Under the pieces are notes generated by a model, which was not told the origin of the DNA, made no database searches, and was given only the letters and a program-made list of their open reading frames with translations. Source: an uncultured Bacteroidota bacterium (GTDB lineage: Bacteria > Bacteroidota > Bacteroidia > Chitinophagales > Saprospiraceae). Taken from it: 36,658 nt of DNA. The translations under genes were made by a program, and so were the position numbers. The stretch lies in the NCBI GenBank assembly GCA_903933805.1, contig CAIZLM010000306.1, positions 1-36,658 on the forward strand. The letters run 5' to 3'. How positions within the stretch are numbered: position 1 is the stretch's first letter; each line of letters opens with the position of its first letter. This document shows positions 1 to 9,209 of the stretch, in pieces.

Positions 1-117
1 GTACACCCTAACCAAAAAATGGAAGGCAAGAAGACACTTTATACCGTTGAACTGGCGATGAATGTCAGTTTCTTGAACAAAAAGCGGATCACTGAACTAT
101 TGGACAGCAACATTGCT
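1..117. other. Left-edge stretch with no supported gene
   Basis: This stretch lies downstream of the rhamnose-mutarotase-like gene. One plus-strand frame is open from base 1 and runs on antisense through that gene to about 402. Its translation resembles no family I know, and most of its length is opposite a real gene. I see no convincing gene, hairpin or repeat here. The end of a gene that starts outside the window cannot be excluded. Confidence 0.3.
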
Positions 118-447
118 TCAAAGTTGGAATATTTTGTCCATCAGCAGCCACTTTTCGCCTGGTTTTGCGGTTGGAAGGGCCTCCTGGTAGCGCCACATGC
201 GCGTCTCCCAAGCTTGTACCATTGGATTTTCAGCGTCTTTTTTTGCCTTTTGCTCGAAAGAAAAACCTGCGTTTGCTTCCAGTATCATGAACAAACGGTT
301 TTCAATCCGATATATCTCCAGGCGCTCTATTCCGGCGTCTCGGATACTGTCGATAATTTCAGGCCATACATTCCGGTGATACTGTTCATATTCGGCAATT
401 AGGGCAGGATCTGGTTTCAGATCAAGTGCAAAACAATGTCGCTTCAT
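118..447 (-). CDS. L-rhamnose mutarotase family protein (DUF718)
   Basis: This 109-residue protein matches the small RhaM/YiiL family, which interconverts the alpha and beta anomers of L-rhamnose (or a related 6-deoxyhexose) in the cytoplasm. Visible family features are the N-terminal CFALDLKPD strand, the segment YHRNVWPEI with its conserved His, Trp, Pro and Glu, the strand LFMILEAN, and a C-terminal hydrophobic strand ending in MDKIFQL. Length is normal for the family (about 100-115). The ATG at 447 gives a complete N-terminus. The gene stands alone and is divergent from tpiA. No other rhamnose gene is in the window, so the sugar is uncertain; L-fucose or another deoxysugar is possible. 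Confidence 0.85.
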   Translation of the reverse strand: MKRHCFALDLKPDPALIAEYEQYHRNVWPEIIDSIRDAGIERLEIYRIENRLFMILEANAGFSFEQKAKKDAENPMVQAWETRMWRYQEALPTAKPGEKWLLMDKIFQL

Positions 448-522
448 GTCGGAGTTATGGAATAATGCGTACTGATTAACGGCAAATTTAATCGTACAGG
501 GACTTCATTCGGTACGATATTG

Positions 523-530
523 TACTTTTG
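523..530 (+). promoter_or_regulatory. Candidate -7 box of the tpiA promoter
   Basis: TACTTTTG matches the Bacteroidota -7 consensus TAnnTTTG exactly and lies about 95 bases before the tpiA start, within the 177-base divergent gap. No clear TTG sits at the expected distance upstream, so only half the promoter is supported. Downstream, in the presumed leader, a small hairpin pairs TTGGGC (565-570) with GCCCAA (584-589). Confidence 0.4.
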
Positions 531-624
531 ACGCGAAAAATAAATGGTTCAGCACTAATAACACTTGGGCGGCTCGTTCTTTGGCCCAATTAGTCATTAT
601 TACAATCAAAAAAAAGTAATTTTT

Positions 625-1380
625 ATGCGTCAGCAAATAGTTGCCGGAAACTGGAAAATGAATACGACCCTCGAGGAAGGGATTGAACTCACCAAGGCTA
701 TGTTGGGGAAAATAGAAAGCCCCCGTGGTCTGGTGGTGGTGGCACCTCCCCTCACCCACCTGCATGGGATTGGAAAACTGCTACAGCCACACCCACAATT
801 CCATTTGGCTGCTCAAAATTGTCACCAAGAACCCAAAGGCGCTTTCACGGGAGAAGTCTCTGCCTCGATGTTGGTTTCTGTGGGCGCTTCTTTTGTCATC
901 ATCGGACACTCCGAACGTCGGCAATATTTTATGGAAGATAATATAACCCTTTCAGCGAAGGTAAATGCCGCTTTGTCCCAAGGATTAAAGCCAATTTTTT
1001 GTTGCGGTGAGCCCTTGGATAATCGGGAAGCTGAAAACCAGGTAGAGTATGTCTGCGAACAAATTAAAGCCGGGCTTTTTCATCTCCCAGAAGAGGCCTT
1101 CAAACAGGTGGTGATTGCCTATGAACCTATCTGGGCAATCGGTACCGGTCGTACCGCCAGCAGTCAACAAGCGCAGGATATGCACCAGGCCTTACGGGAG
1201 TATATTTCAAAAAAGTACGGCGGCTCCATCGCAGATGACACCTCTATTCTATACGGTGGCTCCTGTAATGCCCAAAATGCTGCTGAAATATTTGCCCAGC
1301 CGGATGTTGACGGTGGTCTTATTGGCGGTGCATCCCTGAAATCCGATGATTTTGCGGCCATTATTTCCGCGCTAAAATAG
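625..1380 (+). CDS. tpiA: Triosephosphate isomerase
   Basis: This 251-residue cytoplasmic enzyme interconverts dihydroxyacetone phosphate and glyceraldehyde 3-phosphate in glycolysis and gluconeogenesis. All catalytic positions are present: Asn9 and Lys11 in AGNWKMN, His95 in IIGHSERR, and Glu167 in AYEPIWAIGTG. The phosphate-binding YGGS and GGLIGGASL segments are near the end. The open frame extends upstream to 565, but the family begins at MRQQIVAGNWKMN, so the ATG at 625 is chosen; the upstream codons have no family counterpart. A strong hairpin follows 16 bases after the stop. Length is typical (about 250). Confidence 0.97.
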   Translation: MRQQIVAGNWKMNTTLEEGIELTKAMLGKIESPRGLVVVAPPLTHLHGIGKLLQPHPQFHLAAQNCHQEPKGAFTGEVSASMLVSVGASFVIIGHSERRQYFMEDNITLSAKVNAALSQGLKPIFCCGEPLDNREAENQVEYVCEQIKAGLFHLPEEAFKQVVIAYEPIWAIGTGRTASSQQAQDMHQALREYISKKYGGSIADDTSILYGGSCNAQNAAEIFAQPDVDGGLIGGASLKSDDFAAIISALK

Positions 1381-1396
1381 TCGGGTTGTCGTCTTG

Positions 1397-1438
1397 ATTG
1401 GTCCCCCGCAGCTCCTATGGGTGTAGCGGGGGACCAAT
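1397..1438. terminator. Bidirectional hairpin terminator between tpiA and the adhesin gene
   Basis: A perfect 13-bp inverted repeat pairs ATTGGTCCCCCGC (1397-1409) with GCGGGGGACCAAT (1426-1438) around a 16-base loop. It sits between the convergent stops of tpiA (1380) and the adhesin (1452). The GC-rich stem and convergent context suit a shared terminator, though the T-tracts on either side are weak. Confidence 0.75.
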
Positions 1439-1451
1439 TAAACAACTGGGA

Positions 1452-4400
1452 CTACCGAATCACCGTTAGATCACCTTTGCGTTGGATCAGTCGTCCATCA
1501 ACCAATTCCATTTCAATCAGCCAAACATACACCCCGGGGTTCACAAAGTCGCCATTGAATCGGCCATCCCAGGCGATACCGGCATCTCCAGGCAAGGCGT
1601 CGCGAACCTCGTGTACCAAGCTTCCCCATCGGTTAAAAATCCCCAAATACTTGATTCGCTGGATTGCAGGACCAAAATTGATGTCAAAACGACTGTTTTC
1701 CCCGGCGCCACCGATGGCATTCGGAATGTACACATCGAAAATTGGATCTACCGTCAGCAACATCTCATCGGTGGCGGTACAGCCATTTTCATCGATCACC
1801 GTCAGTATGTATTGAATGGTACGCAAGGGCGTCTCCGCAACAAGGTCAGTACACGTGAGGCAATTTAAAAAGGCCGTATCGCTCCATATCCATTGCGAAA
1901 GAGGAAGCCCAGACAATCCCACTGATAAGGGCACAGAAATACCCAGTTGGACTGAAATATCGGCAGGCAATGACACAGACAGCAATGGCGGTTGAAAAAT
2001 TTGTACCAACGCAGTATCCTGACAGCCGTAAACATCTTGTGCCAATACCTCGTAGTTTCCGGCTACAAGATGCTCAAAATGAATGTTTTGTGTAAATGGC
2101 CCGTCGTTTAAAGCATATGTGAGGGATGCATCCTGACTATTGATCAAAATAGAACCATCCTCAAGGCCAAAACAACTGACGGAATCTTCCTTGATGGCAA
2201 ACGAAAAAGAGGGAAATGACTCCACTATTACATCTGCTGTTTCCGTGCAATCATTGCCATCGGTGACCGTGACGGTGTAGTCTCCCGCAGGAACATCGTC
2301 AACAACTGGTGACATACTACTGGAAAAATTCCAAGAAAATTGCAGCGGATCAATACCCTGGAGAACATTCACCCGAAGAGCCCCAGTCGTTTCACCAAAA
2401 CAGGCTGTCGAGGATTCCACTTCCAACTGAATTTGTGGTAATACATTTAATTGGATCAGGTGGGTTGAATCACAACCGTTCTGTGCCGTAAAATACCCCA
2501 CATACAGCCCACCGGTACCCTGCTGTGTACCAAAAACATTGAGTGATTCACCGTAACAAATGGTGTTGCTTTGAGCAACATAAAACGTGTCTCGAGGCGC
2601 CACCCGCACCAACACCGTTGAATCACAGCCGGTCTCAGCACTGAGGTTGAAGGTTTTTTCTTCTCCCCCATGGAGGTCGAAACCAAGGTAAGACAACGTG
2701 GATCCCAAACAAACCGAGGTGTCAACCACGTGGTTAAAGGTGCCGATGGTTGTGCCAATCACCCTCAACAGCAACGTAGAATCACAACCGTGCACGGTTT
2801 GCATGTGAAAAACAACACTGCTGTCCGGGGGAATAACTTGGCCGTTCCATAATACCGTCCGTCCTCGGCAAATAATGGTATCAATGGCATAGTTAAAGGT
2901 ATCATATACCGTTAAAAAAGCAGTATCTCGGTTGAGACAACCGTTGGAAAAACCTGCTTCCAATACCACTGGTGTCGAGCTGGACGCAGAAACCACCACA
3001 TTGGAACACGTGCTACAACTCAGTGACGCTGCAGTAGTCCATTGGTAATAGTCAAAACCAGATGCCCCAAATGCCACAACTTCCCCTTTGCACAGACTTT
3101 GATCCAACCCAATGTTGACAACGGTCGTGCTGTCTATGGTGATAACGACTGAATCAGTTTGCACGACATGACAGACGTCTGTGACAGAGACCGCGTAGGT
3201 GCCGGGCGTTTGTACAAGCAAACTTGAAGCTGTGTTTCCCACATTCCAATGCCAATCAACCAAGTCGTTGCCGGATACATCCAATAATATGGTTGTATGA
3301 TCACACAGCGCAGTATCCAACCCCAAACTGATAAGTGCAGGTTGGTAGGGATAATAAAGCAGCGTAATATTGTTGTTAAAGCCACATTCGCCAATAGCAG
3401 TTACTGGAAAGTCTTGATTCAGGCTAAAGGGGGTAGCCAGGGTATGATCATCATTTAAGACCAAAAAAATGGTATCATTGGCAATCCTGGGCAGTGGAAA
3501 AACAAGATTTTTACAAGCACCTAGGGGAATATCCTGTCCGATGGGCCACGTCTGTACCCAAACAGCAGCGGTGGTCTGAGGGTTTCCAATGTAAGCGGAA
3601 ATAGGTGTGAGAGAAGGGAGAATATTGTCACCGTTGTTGCAGATTTCCAGCGTAATAGTCAAGGAATCGAGGTTACAGGAAACCGTTTGAAAGGCAATGG
3701 AACCGTCGGGGGTAGGAAACGACGGATTAAAGTACTGGTTTAAAAAGGTATTGAGCACGAGGCTATCGCCGACAATATTAGGATTTTGTTGGTATCGTGG
3801 CACACTTAAATCTTCGTTGATATTGGTATTGAAATATGCATGTTGGTTCCAGACTTTCCTAGACGCTATTCCCGGTGTACCGATTGCTTCATACGCCACA
3901 ACCGTACCTGTATTGGTGGAGCCGTTCGTACCACATTGAATCACGATTTCAGTTTGACCGTCAGCATCGACATCTAGAATCAAGGGTGCTTCGATGTGGG
4001 TGGCGCTTAGGCAGTTGTCTTCCCAACTGACGGTGCCGGTGGCGCCTTCAATCACCCGCAGAAAATCCTGGTCTCTGTAAACGATGTCAGCAGATCCATC
4101 ACCGCAAAAATCAAAAATACTGGAGCAGGTAATAGAGGAGGCGTCGTTGACAAAACGCGTCCACATGATGTTAAAATTGTTGTCGAGGGCATACAACCAA
4201 GGATAGCTCACAAAGCTCACTTCCAGCGCACCATCGCCATTCAAATCAGCCACGTTGACCCTTGAAGCGCCTTCCTGCCAATTGTTTAGCAGTTGAAATT
4301 GGCGCATAATGGTCGGGGTTTGGATATCCCAGCAAAAAATGGTGTTGAAGTTGTTGGTGCTATTTCTGCCCTGTACAATGGCATCTAGGTCGCCATCTCG

Positions 4401-5306
4401 GTCAAAATCTGCCACACTGGTGAAGCCATCGGTCATAGGAGCGTCGGCAGTTACTACGGGGATCACACTGCCTGTGACAAGATTAACCGAAAGTACCTGA
4501 TTGCCAGCGACAATTTCGAGCCCATCGCAATCGGGGCAAAAGGAATCCGGCAAGGCATCAATGGCTACCGGGGAAGCGAAAGAAAGGCCGGTCAGCACCC
4601 GGGTGGGATTTTCGCCCGATGATACTGCGGGACCACCCTGGGCAAGCAATGCGCCCGTTTGTCCGTTGAATACTTGGTTTCCGATATTGACTTCCGGCCA
4701 TCCATCGTGGTCGAAATCAGCAATATTGGGAACGGCATATCTATATCGTGGATGATAGCCGACTTGAACGGCACTGGTGTATTTAAGGGTTCCATCGTGT
4801 TCGTAACAATACAGCAGCCGATCAAATCCAACGATTACCACTTCGCCAAAACCATCGTGATCCAAATCGGCAATGGCTGGCGCTGTGCCGCCCGGCCAAA
4901 CAGTTGGCGCTATGACGTGTACTTTTGTAGCGCCCGTTGCGCCATCAAGGATAAAAAGATCCGGTTCCTCTACCCTGGTGGTAACCACATCCGGGATACC
5001 ATCAGCGTCCATATCACCCGCTACAACTGGAGAGTAGGTACCGGTTTCGGCTGTAGCAGACCACTGGATACCCAAGGTTATTTGGCCACACGGGGGCACG
5101 TAATAACAATCAGCATTGCAAGTAGTGTAGTAGAAATCGGCGCATTGGCCGGAGCAAGTGCAATCGGGATCGAAACAGTCGATGAGCCCATCGCCATCAT
5201 CATCAAAGCCATTGGAACAGTTTTCAGACTGCGAAAAGGCGAAAAATGAAAAAAATATAAGCGTGCTGACGAACAAACTTCGCAGGACAATTGCTTTCAA
5301 TTGCAT
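1452..5306 (-). CDS. Large secreted VCBS/SprB-repeat protein with gliding-motility-type C-terminal domain (T9SS cargo)
   Basis: This 1284-residue protein is probably exported and anchored or released at the cell surface. In order it has a signal peptide (residues 1-25, ending FFAFSQ), an acidic calcium-loop segment (NGFDDDGDGLIDC), and about six FG-GAP/VCBS-type repeats with D-x-D-x-D/NG loops (for example DMDADGIPD, DLDHDGFGE, DFDRDGDLD, DLNGDGALE). After these come Ig-like segments, three modules each ending in a CDST motif, an SprB-like repeat ending YTVTVTDGNDC, and a final CHU_C-type domain (VYIPNAIGG, FNRWGSLVHE, WDGRFNGDFVNPGVYVW). That last domain is a type-B T9SS signal. The open frame reaches 5348, but the ATG at 5306 places the signal peptide at the N-terminus. 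Ligand and exact role are unknown; adhesion or calcium-dependent surface binding is inferred. The domain classes are clear, but repeat boundaries are approximate. Confidence 0.88.
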   Translation of the reverse strand: MQLKAIVLRSLFVSTLIFFSFFAFSQSENCSNGFDDDGDGLIDCFDPDCTCSGQCADFYYTTCNADCYYVPPCGQITLGIQWSATAETGTYSPVVAGDMDADGIPDVVTTRVEEPDLFILDGATGATKVHVIAPTVWPGGTAPAIADLDHDGFGEVVIVGFDRLLYCYEHDGTLKYTSAVQVGYHPRYRYAVPNIADFDHDGWPEVNIGNQVFNGQTGALLAQGGPAVSSGENPTRVLTGLSFASPVAIDALPDSFCPDCDGLEIVAGNQVLSVNLVTGSVIPVVTADAPMTDGFTSVADFDRDGDLDAIVQGRNSTNNFNTIFCWDIQTPTIMRQFQLLNNWQEGASRVNVADLNGDGALEVSFVSYPWLYALDNNFNIMWTRFVNDASSITCSSIFDFCGDGSADIVYRDQDFLRVIEGATGTVSWEDNCLSATHIEAPLILDVDADGQTEIVIQCGTNGSTNTGTVVAYEAIGTPGIASRKVWNQHAYFNTNINEDLSVPRYQQNPNIVGDSLVLNTFLNQYFNPSFPTPDGSIAFQTVSCNLDSLTITLEICNNGDNILPSLTPISAYIGNPQTTAAVWVQTWPIGQDIPLGACKNLVFPLPRIANDTIFLVLNDDHTLATPFSLNQDFPVTAIGECGFNNNITLLYYPYQPALISLGLDTALCDHTTILLDVSGNDLVDWHWNVGNTASSLLVQTPGTYAVSVTDVCHVVQTDSVVITIDSTTVVNIGLDQSLCKGEVVAFGASGFDYYQWTTAASLSCSTCSNVVVSASSSTPVVLEAGFSNGCLNRDTAFLTVYDTFNYAIDTIICRGRTVLWNGQVIPPDSSVVFHMQTVHGCDSTLLLRVIGTTIGTFNHVVDTSVCLGSTLSYLGFDLHGGEEKTFNLSAETGCDSTVLVRVAPRDTFYVAQSNTICYGESLNVFGTQQGTGGLYVGYFTAQNGCDSTHLIQLNVLPQIQLEVESSTACFGETTGALRVNVLQGIDPLQFSWNFSSSMSPVVDDVPAGDYTVTVTDGNDCTETADVIVESFPSFSFAIKEDSVSCFGLEDGSILINSQDASLTYALNDGPFTQNIHFEHLVAGNYEVLAQDVYGCQDTALVQIFQPPLLSVSLPADISVQLGISVPLSVGLSGLPLSQWIWSDTAFLNCLTCTDLVAETPLRTIQYILTVIDENGCTATDEMLLTVDPIFDVYIPNAIGGAGENSRFDINFGPAIQRIKYLGIFNRWGSLVHEVRDALPGDAGIAWDGRFNGDFVNPGVYVWLIEMELVDGRLIQRKGDLTVIR

Positions 5307-5434
5307 GATCGGGCTTTTTTGTAGGTGACAGAAAACGGTCATTTCCATATTTTCTTTTTACCTGTAAACGCGATGATAACCCTATTTTAGTAAAGAAATC
5401 GAGGTGATGTTTGGCAATTGAGGATTAATAGAAA

Positions 5435-5463
5435 CAAAGATAGTGTGTTTTGAGTTAACCCAA
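5435..5463 (-). promoter_or_regulatory. Bacteroidota-type promoter for the large adhesin gene
   Basis: Read on the minus strand, TTG (5463-5461) is followed by an 18-base spacer and TATCTTTG (5442-5435). Both boxes fit the Bacteroidota TTG-N17-21-TAnnTTTG pattern. The predicted start of transcription near 5428 gives a leader of about 120 bases before the ATG at 5306. Confidence 0.6.
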
Positions 5464-5464
5464 C

Positions 5465-5493
5465 TTTATGTTGCGTCAACGACCCAACATAAA
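5465..5493 (-). terminator. Hairpin over the 3' end of the esterase gene
   Basis: TTTATGTTG (5465-5473) and CAACATAAA (5485-5493) form a perfect 9-bp stem with an 11-base loop. The esterase stop codon (5476-5478) lies in the loop, and the -33 box of the adhesin promoter lies just beyond the stem. It may end esterase transcription or be an operator. No T-tract follows on the minus strand. Confidence 0.35.
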
Positions 5494-6378
5494 TGTCGCG
5501 GGTAGCCAAAATCTCTTTTGCCAAGCTGTTTCTGAATGTGGGTCTCCCGGAAATTTGCGGGTGATCCAGTTGTTGGAGTTATATCCTTTCTTTTTCATCA
5601 CCTGATCTACTTTTTGCTGGTGAGGTTCATACCAAGCATCCAGGGTTGTTGTGCCGAAATCGAAGTAAAATTTGTGTTTTTTAGGATTGGGTAAGTGGGC
5701 GCTTAAATAGGCAACAAAGGCGTCCGGTATTGCTTGGTTTTGACGAAATATGGTACCGGGCCAATGGGTTGACAAGCATGCGGCACCTCCAAATACCCCT
5801 GGATATTCACAAATAGCGTACATTGAAATCAGACCGCCCATACTTGATCCACCGATAAAGGTGTTTTTTTGTCCTTGTAGGGTTGAATAGGTATGATCAA
5901 TGAATGGTTTGAGTTCATCCACCAAGAAGTGGAGGTAGGCATCCGATTCCGGTTGGGCTGTTGTGTCACCAAGGTCCCCACGAAGGGTGTCTTGTAGCGC
6001 AGGAGAAAGGGTGAAAAAAGGTTTCGCGGGAAAATATTCGGTACGACGACGTTTTGTATTCCAAATGCCGACGACGATACAATCGCGTATTGACTTGTTG
6101 TGCAAGAGGGAATCCAATGTTTCATCTACCCGCCATTCTTGGTGGCTGAAAGTGCCGCTTGGGTCAAATAGATTTTGACCATCTTGCAGGTAAAATACGG
6201 CATATTTATGGTCTGACGCGTAGTTTTCCGGGAGCCAAACGTCAATATTACGGGGCGACACATATTTGGATGAAAATTGCTCATGGTGCACCAACCGCCC
6301 TTTGGAAGGTGTTGCTACTTGAGCTTCGAGGCTGGAAAGTGCTGATAAAAGGAACAGCAACGTAGTTGTTTTTCGCAT
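5476..6378 (-). CDS. Secreted alpha/beta-hydrolase, putative esterase (esterase D/PF00756-like)
   Basis: The 300-residue product starts with a signal peptide (MRKTTTLLFLLSALSSLEAQ), so it is probably periplasmic or exported. The fold follows the putative-esterase family: WLPENY, then FYLQDGQNLFD, then the nucleophile elbow GGSSMGG with Ser179. A late His281 in GDPHSE and an Asp in TTTLDAWY probably complete the triad. Relatives include carbohydrate and siderophore esterases and S-formylglutathione hydrolases, so the substrate cannot be read from sequence. It has no T9SS C-terminal domain. It lies downstream of mutS on the same strand, separated by a decayed MITE. Confidence 0.85.
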   Translation of the reverse strand: MRKTTTLLFLLSALSSLEAQVATPSKGRLVHHEQFSSKYVSPRNIDVWLPENYASDHKYAVFYLQDGQNLFDPSGTFSHQEWRVDETLDSLLHNKSIRDCIVVGIWNTKRRRTEYFPAKPFFTLSPALQDTLRGDLGDTTAQPESDAYLHFLVDELKPFIDHTYSTLQGQKNTFIGGSSMGGLISMYAICEYPGVFGGAACLSTHWPGTIFRQNQAIPDAFVAYLSAHLPNPKKHKFYFDFGTTTLDAWYEPHQQKVDQVMKKKGYNSNNWITRKFPGDPHSETAWQKRFWLPATFMLGR

Positions 6379-6417
6379 GTTGTGCGGTCACTTATTGGCG
6401 GAGAATCAGGAAGATTT

Positions 6418-6493
6418 GCAACGGGATTGGTGGCACGCGGTCTGTCCAAAAATGATTATTTTTTGTCTCAAAGGCGACCACCCACCCAATTAT
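6418..6493. mobile_element. Decayed 76-bp MITE at the mutS 3' end, with perfect 8-bp target duplication
   Basis: This is a diverged copy of the palindromic repeat family, in the same orientation as the 32864 copy. Shared blocks include GGTGGCACGC, TTTTTTGTCTCA and GCGACCAC. Its ends are worn (GCAACGGG and CCAATTAT in place of GTAACTGG and CCAGTTAC). It is flanked by the identical 8-mer GAAGATTT at 6410-6417 and 6494-6501, the expected target duplication. The mutS stop codon (6490-6492) lies inside the element. Confidence 0.75.
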
Positions 6494-9180
6494 GAAGATT
6501 TTTTTGCAATTTTGACGAGTTCATTCAGTTTCCAGAGGGCATCAATGGGTGTCATGGTATCCAGATCCATACCGAGCAAGGTTTCTTTGATATTGAGGGT
6601 GTAATCGTCCACATCAAAAATATGCAGTTGGAGGGGGGCTGCAATATTTTTCACCTTGTTGCGCATTTGTTTTTGGGTTGCAGTTTTTTGGTGGGATGTG
6701 TGATTGGATGTTGAAGCATCTTCGCTTTCGACCCATTTCGATTCAAGCGTTTTAAGGATTTCGTTGGCCCTTTCTACGATGCTTTGGGGCATACCAGCCA
6801 TTCGGGCAACGTGAATCCCAAATGAATGGTTGGAACCTCCTGCCACAAGTTTACGCAGAAAAACAACTTTTTGTCCCACTTCTTTGGTGCTCACGTGGAA
6901 ATTGTGGACCCTTTCATGGCTTTCGGCCAGTTCATTGAGTTCGTGGTAATGCGTGGCGAACAGCGTCTTGGGTCTTGCACGCCCGTTGTCGTGAAGGTAT
7001 TCCGTGAGGCTCCAGGCGATGCTGATACCGTCGTATGTGCTGGTACCGCGACCGATTTCATCCAGTAAAATGAGTGATCTATCGCTGATATTGTTCATAA
7101 TCAAGGCTGTTTCATTCATTTCAACCATGAAGGTACTTTCCCCACCACTGATGTTGTCACTGGCGCCGACACGGGTAAATACTTTATCTACCAGCCCAAT
7201 ACGGGCGCTCCCTGCCGGTACAAAACTACCCATTTGGGCCATCAGGGTAATCAGGGCTGTCTGTCGCAACAGCGCCGATTTTCCGGCCATGTTTGGACCG
7301 GTGATCAGGATAATTTGAACAGATTCGCTGTCCAGATACACATCATTTGGCACGAAGAATTCTCCGGTGGGCAGCTGTGTTTCAATGACAGGATGTCTGC
7401 CATCTCTGATATCAATCAAGGTACTGTCGTCCAACAGGGGGCGTGTATAGAGATTTTTTTGGGCTACTTTTGCGAAAGAAAGCAGACAGTCAAGTCGCGC
7501 GATGAGTTGGGCGTTGAGTTGAATGGGTTGTATATATTGTGCGATTTCCTCCACCAATTCCCGGAAAAGTCTTTCTTCTAGCACTTGAATTTTCTCTTCA
7601 GCGCCCAATATTTTAGCTTCCAGTATTTTGAGTTCATCCGTAATAAACCTTTCACCATTGGCAATCGTTTGTTTTCGGGTCCATTCTGGGGGTACCTGAT
7701 CTTTCCATTTGGATGTTACTTCGATGTAATAGCCAAATACATTGTTAAAAGCAACTTTGAGGCTGGTGATGCCAGTTCGTTCAATTTCACGGAGTTGTAT
7801 TTCGAGCAATAAATCGCGGCTGTTGCGAACGATGTGCCGAAGCTCATCCAATGCTGGATTGCAGCCATCGGCCATGGCATTTCCTTTTCTGATATCGGCT
7901 GGTGGTTCTGTTGCGATGTCGCGTTCGATGCGGGCACGTAGGGTGAGGCAAGGATTGAGGCCCTCTGCCAGTCGTGCTATCACGGCAGATAATTGGCTGT
8001 TGGCGTTTGCCTCTTCTTGGAGGAGCTGTTTTAGTTGTTCGGTGGCGAGCAATGCCTTACGCAGTTGCATGGTTTCGCGGGGACTAATTTTCCCCACCGA
8101 GGTTTTGGCCATCAGCCGCTCCAAGTCGCCGATATGTCGGATTTGAGGTTCTACCGCTGCTGCGAAAGCGGGTGTTTCCACCATCAATTGAACGGTATCA
8201 TGCCGGTCTTTAATTTGAACCAGGCTGGTCAAGGGCAGCAGTGTCCATTTTTTGAGCAGACGCCCCCCCATGGGGGAAACTGTTTTGTCCAGAATTTGAA
8301 GCAGAGAAACGCCATTTTCATGGGTGCTTGACACCAATTCTAAGTTTCGTATGGTAAACCGATCTAGCCAAACGAACTGTTCTGTTTGGAGTCGGCTGAG
8401 TGCGGTGATGTGGGACAGGCGGTTGTTTTCTGTGGCTGCCAGGTAGTATAAAGCTGCACCAGCAGCTGTTTGTGCCAGTTCCATTTCCTCTATTCCGAAG
8501 CCTTTTAGGCTGGCTGTTTGGAAATGCAGCAATAGTTTTTCACGGGCAAAATCACGAGTGAAAATCCAGTCTTCCAGCGTATTTAGGTAAAACTTATCCC
8601 CATAAATGGCCAAAAATTCCTTCAATCGACTTTTGGGCAATACCACTTCTGCCGGTTTAAAGCTTTGTAACAACTTGTCAATGGTACCACTATCGCCTTC
8701 CGACACAAAAAATTCACCGGTGGAAATATCGAGAAAAGAAAGTCCAAATTGGTCGTTTTTCCCATACGCCAGGGTTGCCAAAAAATTGTTGGCATTGTGG
8801 TCGAGCAAGGCGTCATCGGTAGTCACACCGGGTGTCACCACCTCTGTTACTGCTCTGCGCACCACTTTCCCAGGGGTAGGTTTTTCCATTTGCTCACAAA
8901 TGGCCACCCGATAGCCTGCTCTGACCAATCGCGGCAGATAAACATCCAAGGAATGGTAAGGGAAGCCGGCAAGTTCAATGTCAGACCCGCCGTTGTTTCG
9001 GCTGGTAAGTGTAATGCCAAGGGCTTTGCTTGCCTTGACAGCATCTGCTCCGAAGGTCTCGTAAAAATCACCTACGCGAAAAAGCAACACCGCATCAGGG
9101 TACTTGGTTTTTACCTGAATATATTGTTGCATCAGTGGTGTAGCGGCACCCACTATCCCATCTTTGTTTGTTTTTGCCAT
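6490..9180 (-). CDS. mutS: DNA mismatch repair ATPase MutS
   Basis: This 896-residue protein is the mismatch-recognition component of methyl-independent or methyl-directed repair. It has the N-terminal mismatch-binding motif F39-Y40-E41 within GDFYETFG, the connector, lever and clamp regions, the Walker A loop GPNMAGKS (628-635), the SGGESTFMVEM signature, Walker B LILLDEIGRGT, and the ATHYHEL switch. A C-terminal tail contains a LNELVKI helix. Length is in the usual range (about 850-900). The open frame extends to 9375, but MAKTNKDG at 9180 is the natural start; the extra upstream residues are not family-like and overlap the folP end. The stop codon is provided by an inserted MITE, apparently without changing protein length. 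Confidence 0.97.
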   Translation of the reverse strand: MAKTNKDGIVGAATPLMQQYIQVKTKYPDAVLLFRVGDFYETFGADAVKASKALGITLTSRNNGGSDIELAGFPYHSLDVYLPRLVRAGYRVAICEQMEKPTPGKVVRRAVTEVVTPGVTTDDALLDHNANNFLATLAYGKNDQFGLSFLDISTGEFFVSEGDSGTIDKLLQSFKPAEVVLPKSRLKEFLAIYGDKFYLNTLEDWIFTRDFAREKLLLHFQTASLKGFGIEEMELAQTAAGAALYYLAATENNRLSHITALSRLQTEQFVWLDRFTIRNLELVSSTHENGVSLLQILDKTVSPMGGRLLKKWTLLPLTSLVQIKDRHDTVQLMVETPAFAAAVEPQIRHIGDLERLMAKTSVGKISPRETMQLRKALLATEQLKQLLQEEANANSQLSAVIARLAEGLNPCLTLRARIERDIATEPPADIRKGNAMADGCNPALDELRHIVRNSRDLLLEIQLREIERTGITSLKVAFNNVFGYYIEVTSKWKDQVPPEWTRKQTIANGERFITDELKILEAKILGAEEKIQVLEERLFRELVEEIAQYIQPIQLNAQLIARLDCLLSFAKVAQKNLYTRPLLDDSTLIDIRDGRHPVIETQLPTGEFFVPNDVYLDSESVQIILITGPNMAGKSALLRQTALITLMAQMGSFVPAGSARIGLVDKVFTRVGASDNISGGESTFMVEMNETALIMNNISDRSLILLDEIGRGTSTYDGISIAWSLTEYLHDNGRARPKTLFATHYHELNELAESHERVHNFHVSTKEVGQKVVFLRKLVAGGSNHSFGIHVARMAGMPQSIVERANEILKTLESKWVESEDASTSNHTSHQKTATQKQMRNKVKNIAAPLQLHIFDVDDYTLNIKETLLGMDLDTMTPIDALWKLNELVKIAKKSS

Positions 9181-9209
9181 GGATTTTTTTGAGCGAATGA
9201 TCTTGGATA

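Noticed and set aside
19-402. A plus-strand gene at the left edge
   Set aside because: Most of the frame is antisense to the rhamnose-mutarotase-like gene, whose family match is clear. Its translation has no recognisable features.
4659-5249. A 196-residue plus-strand frame opposite the adhesin
   Set aside because: It is antisense to the signal-peptide and VCBS region of a well-supported gene and looks like a by-product of repetitive Asp/Gly codons.
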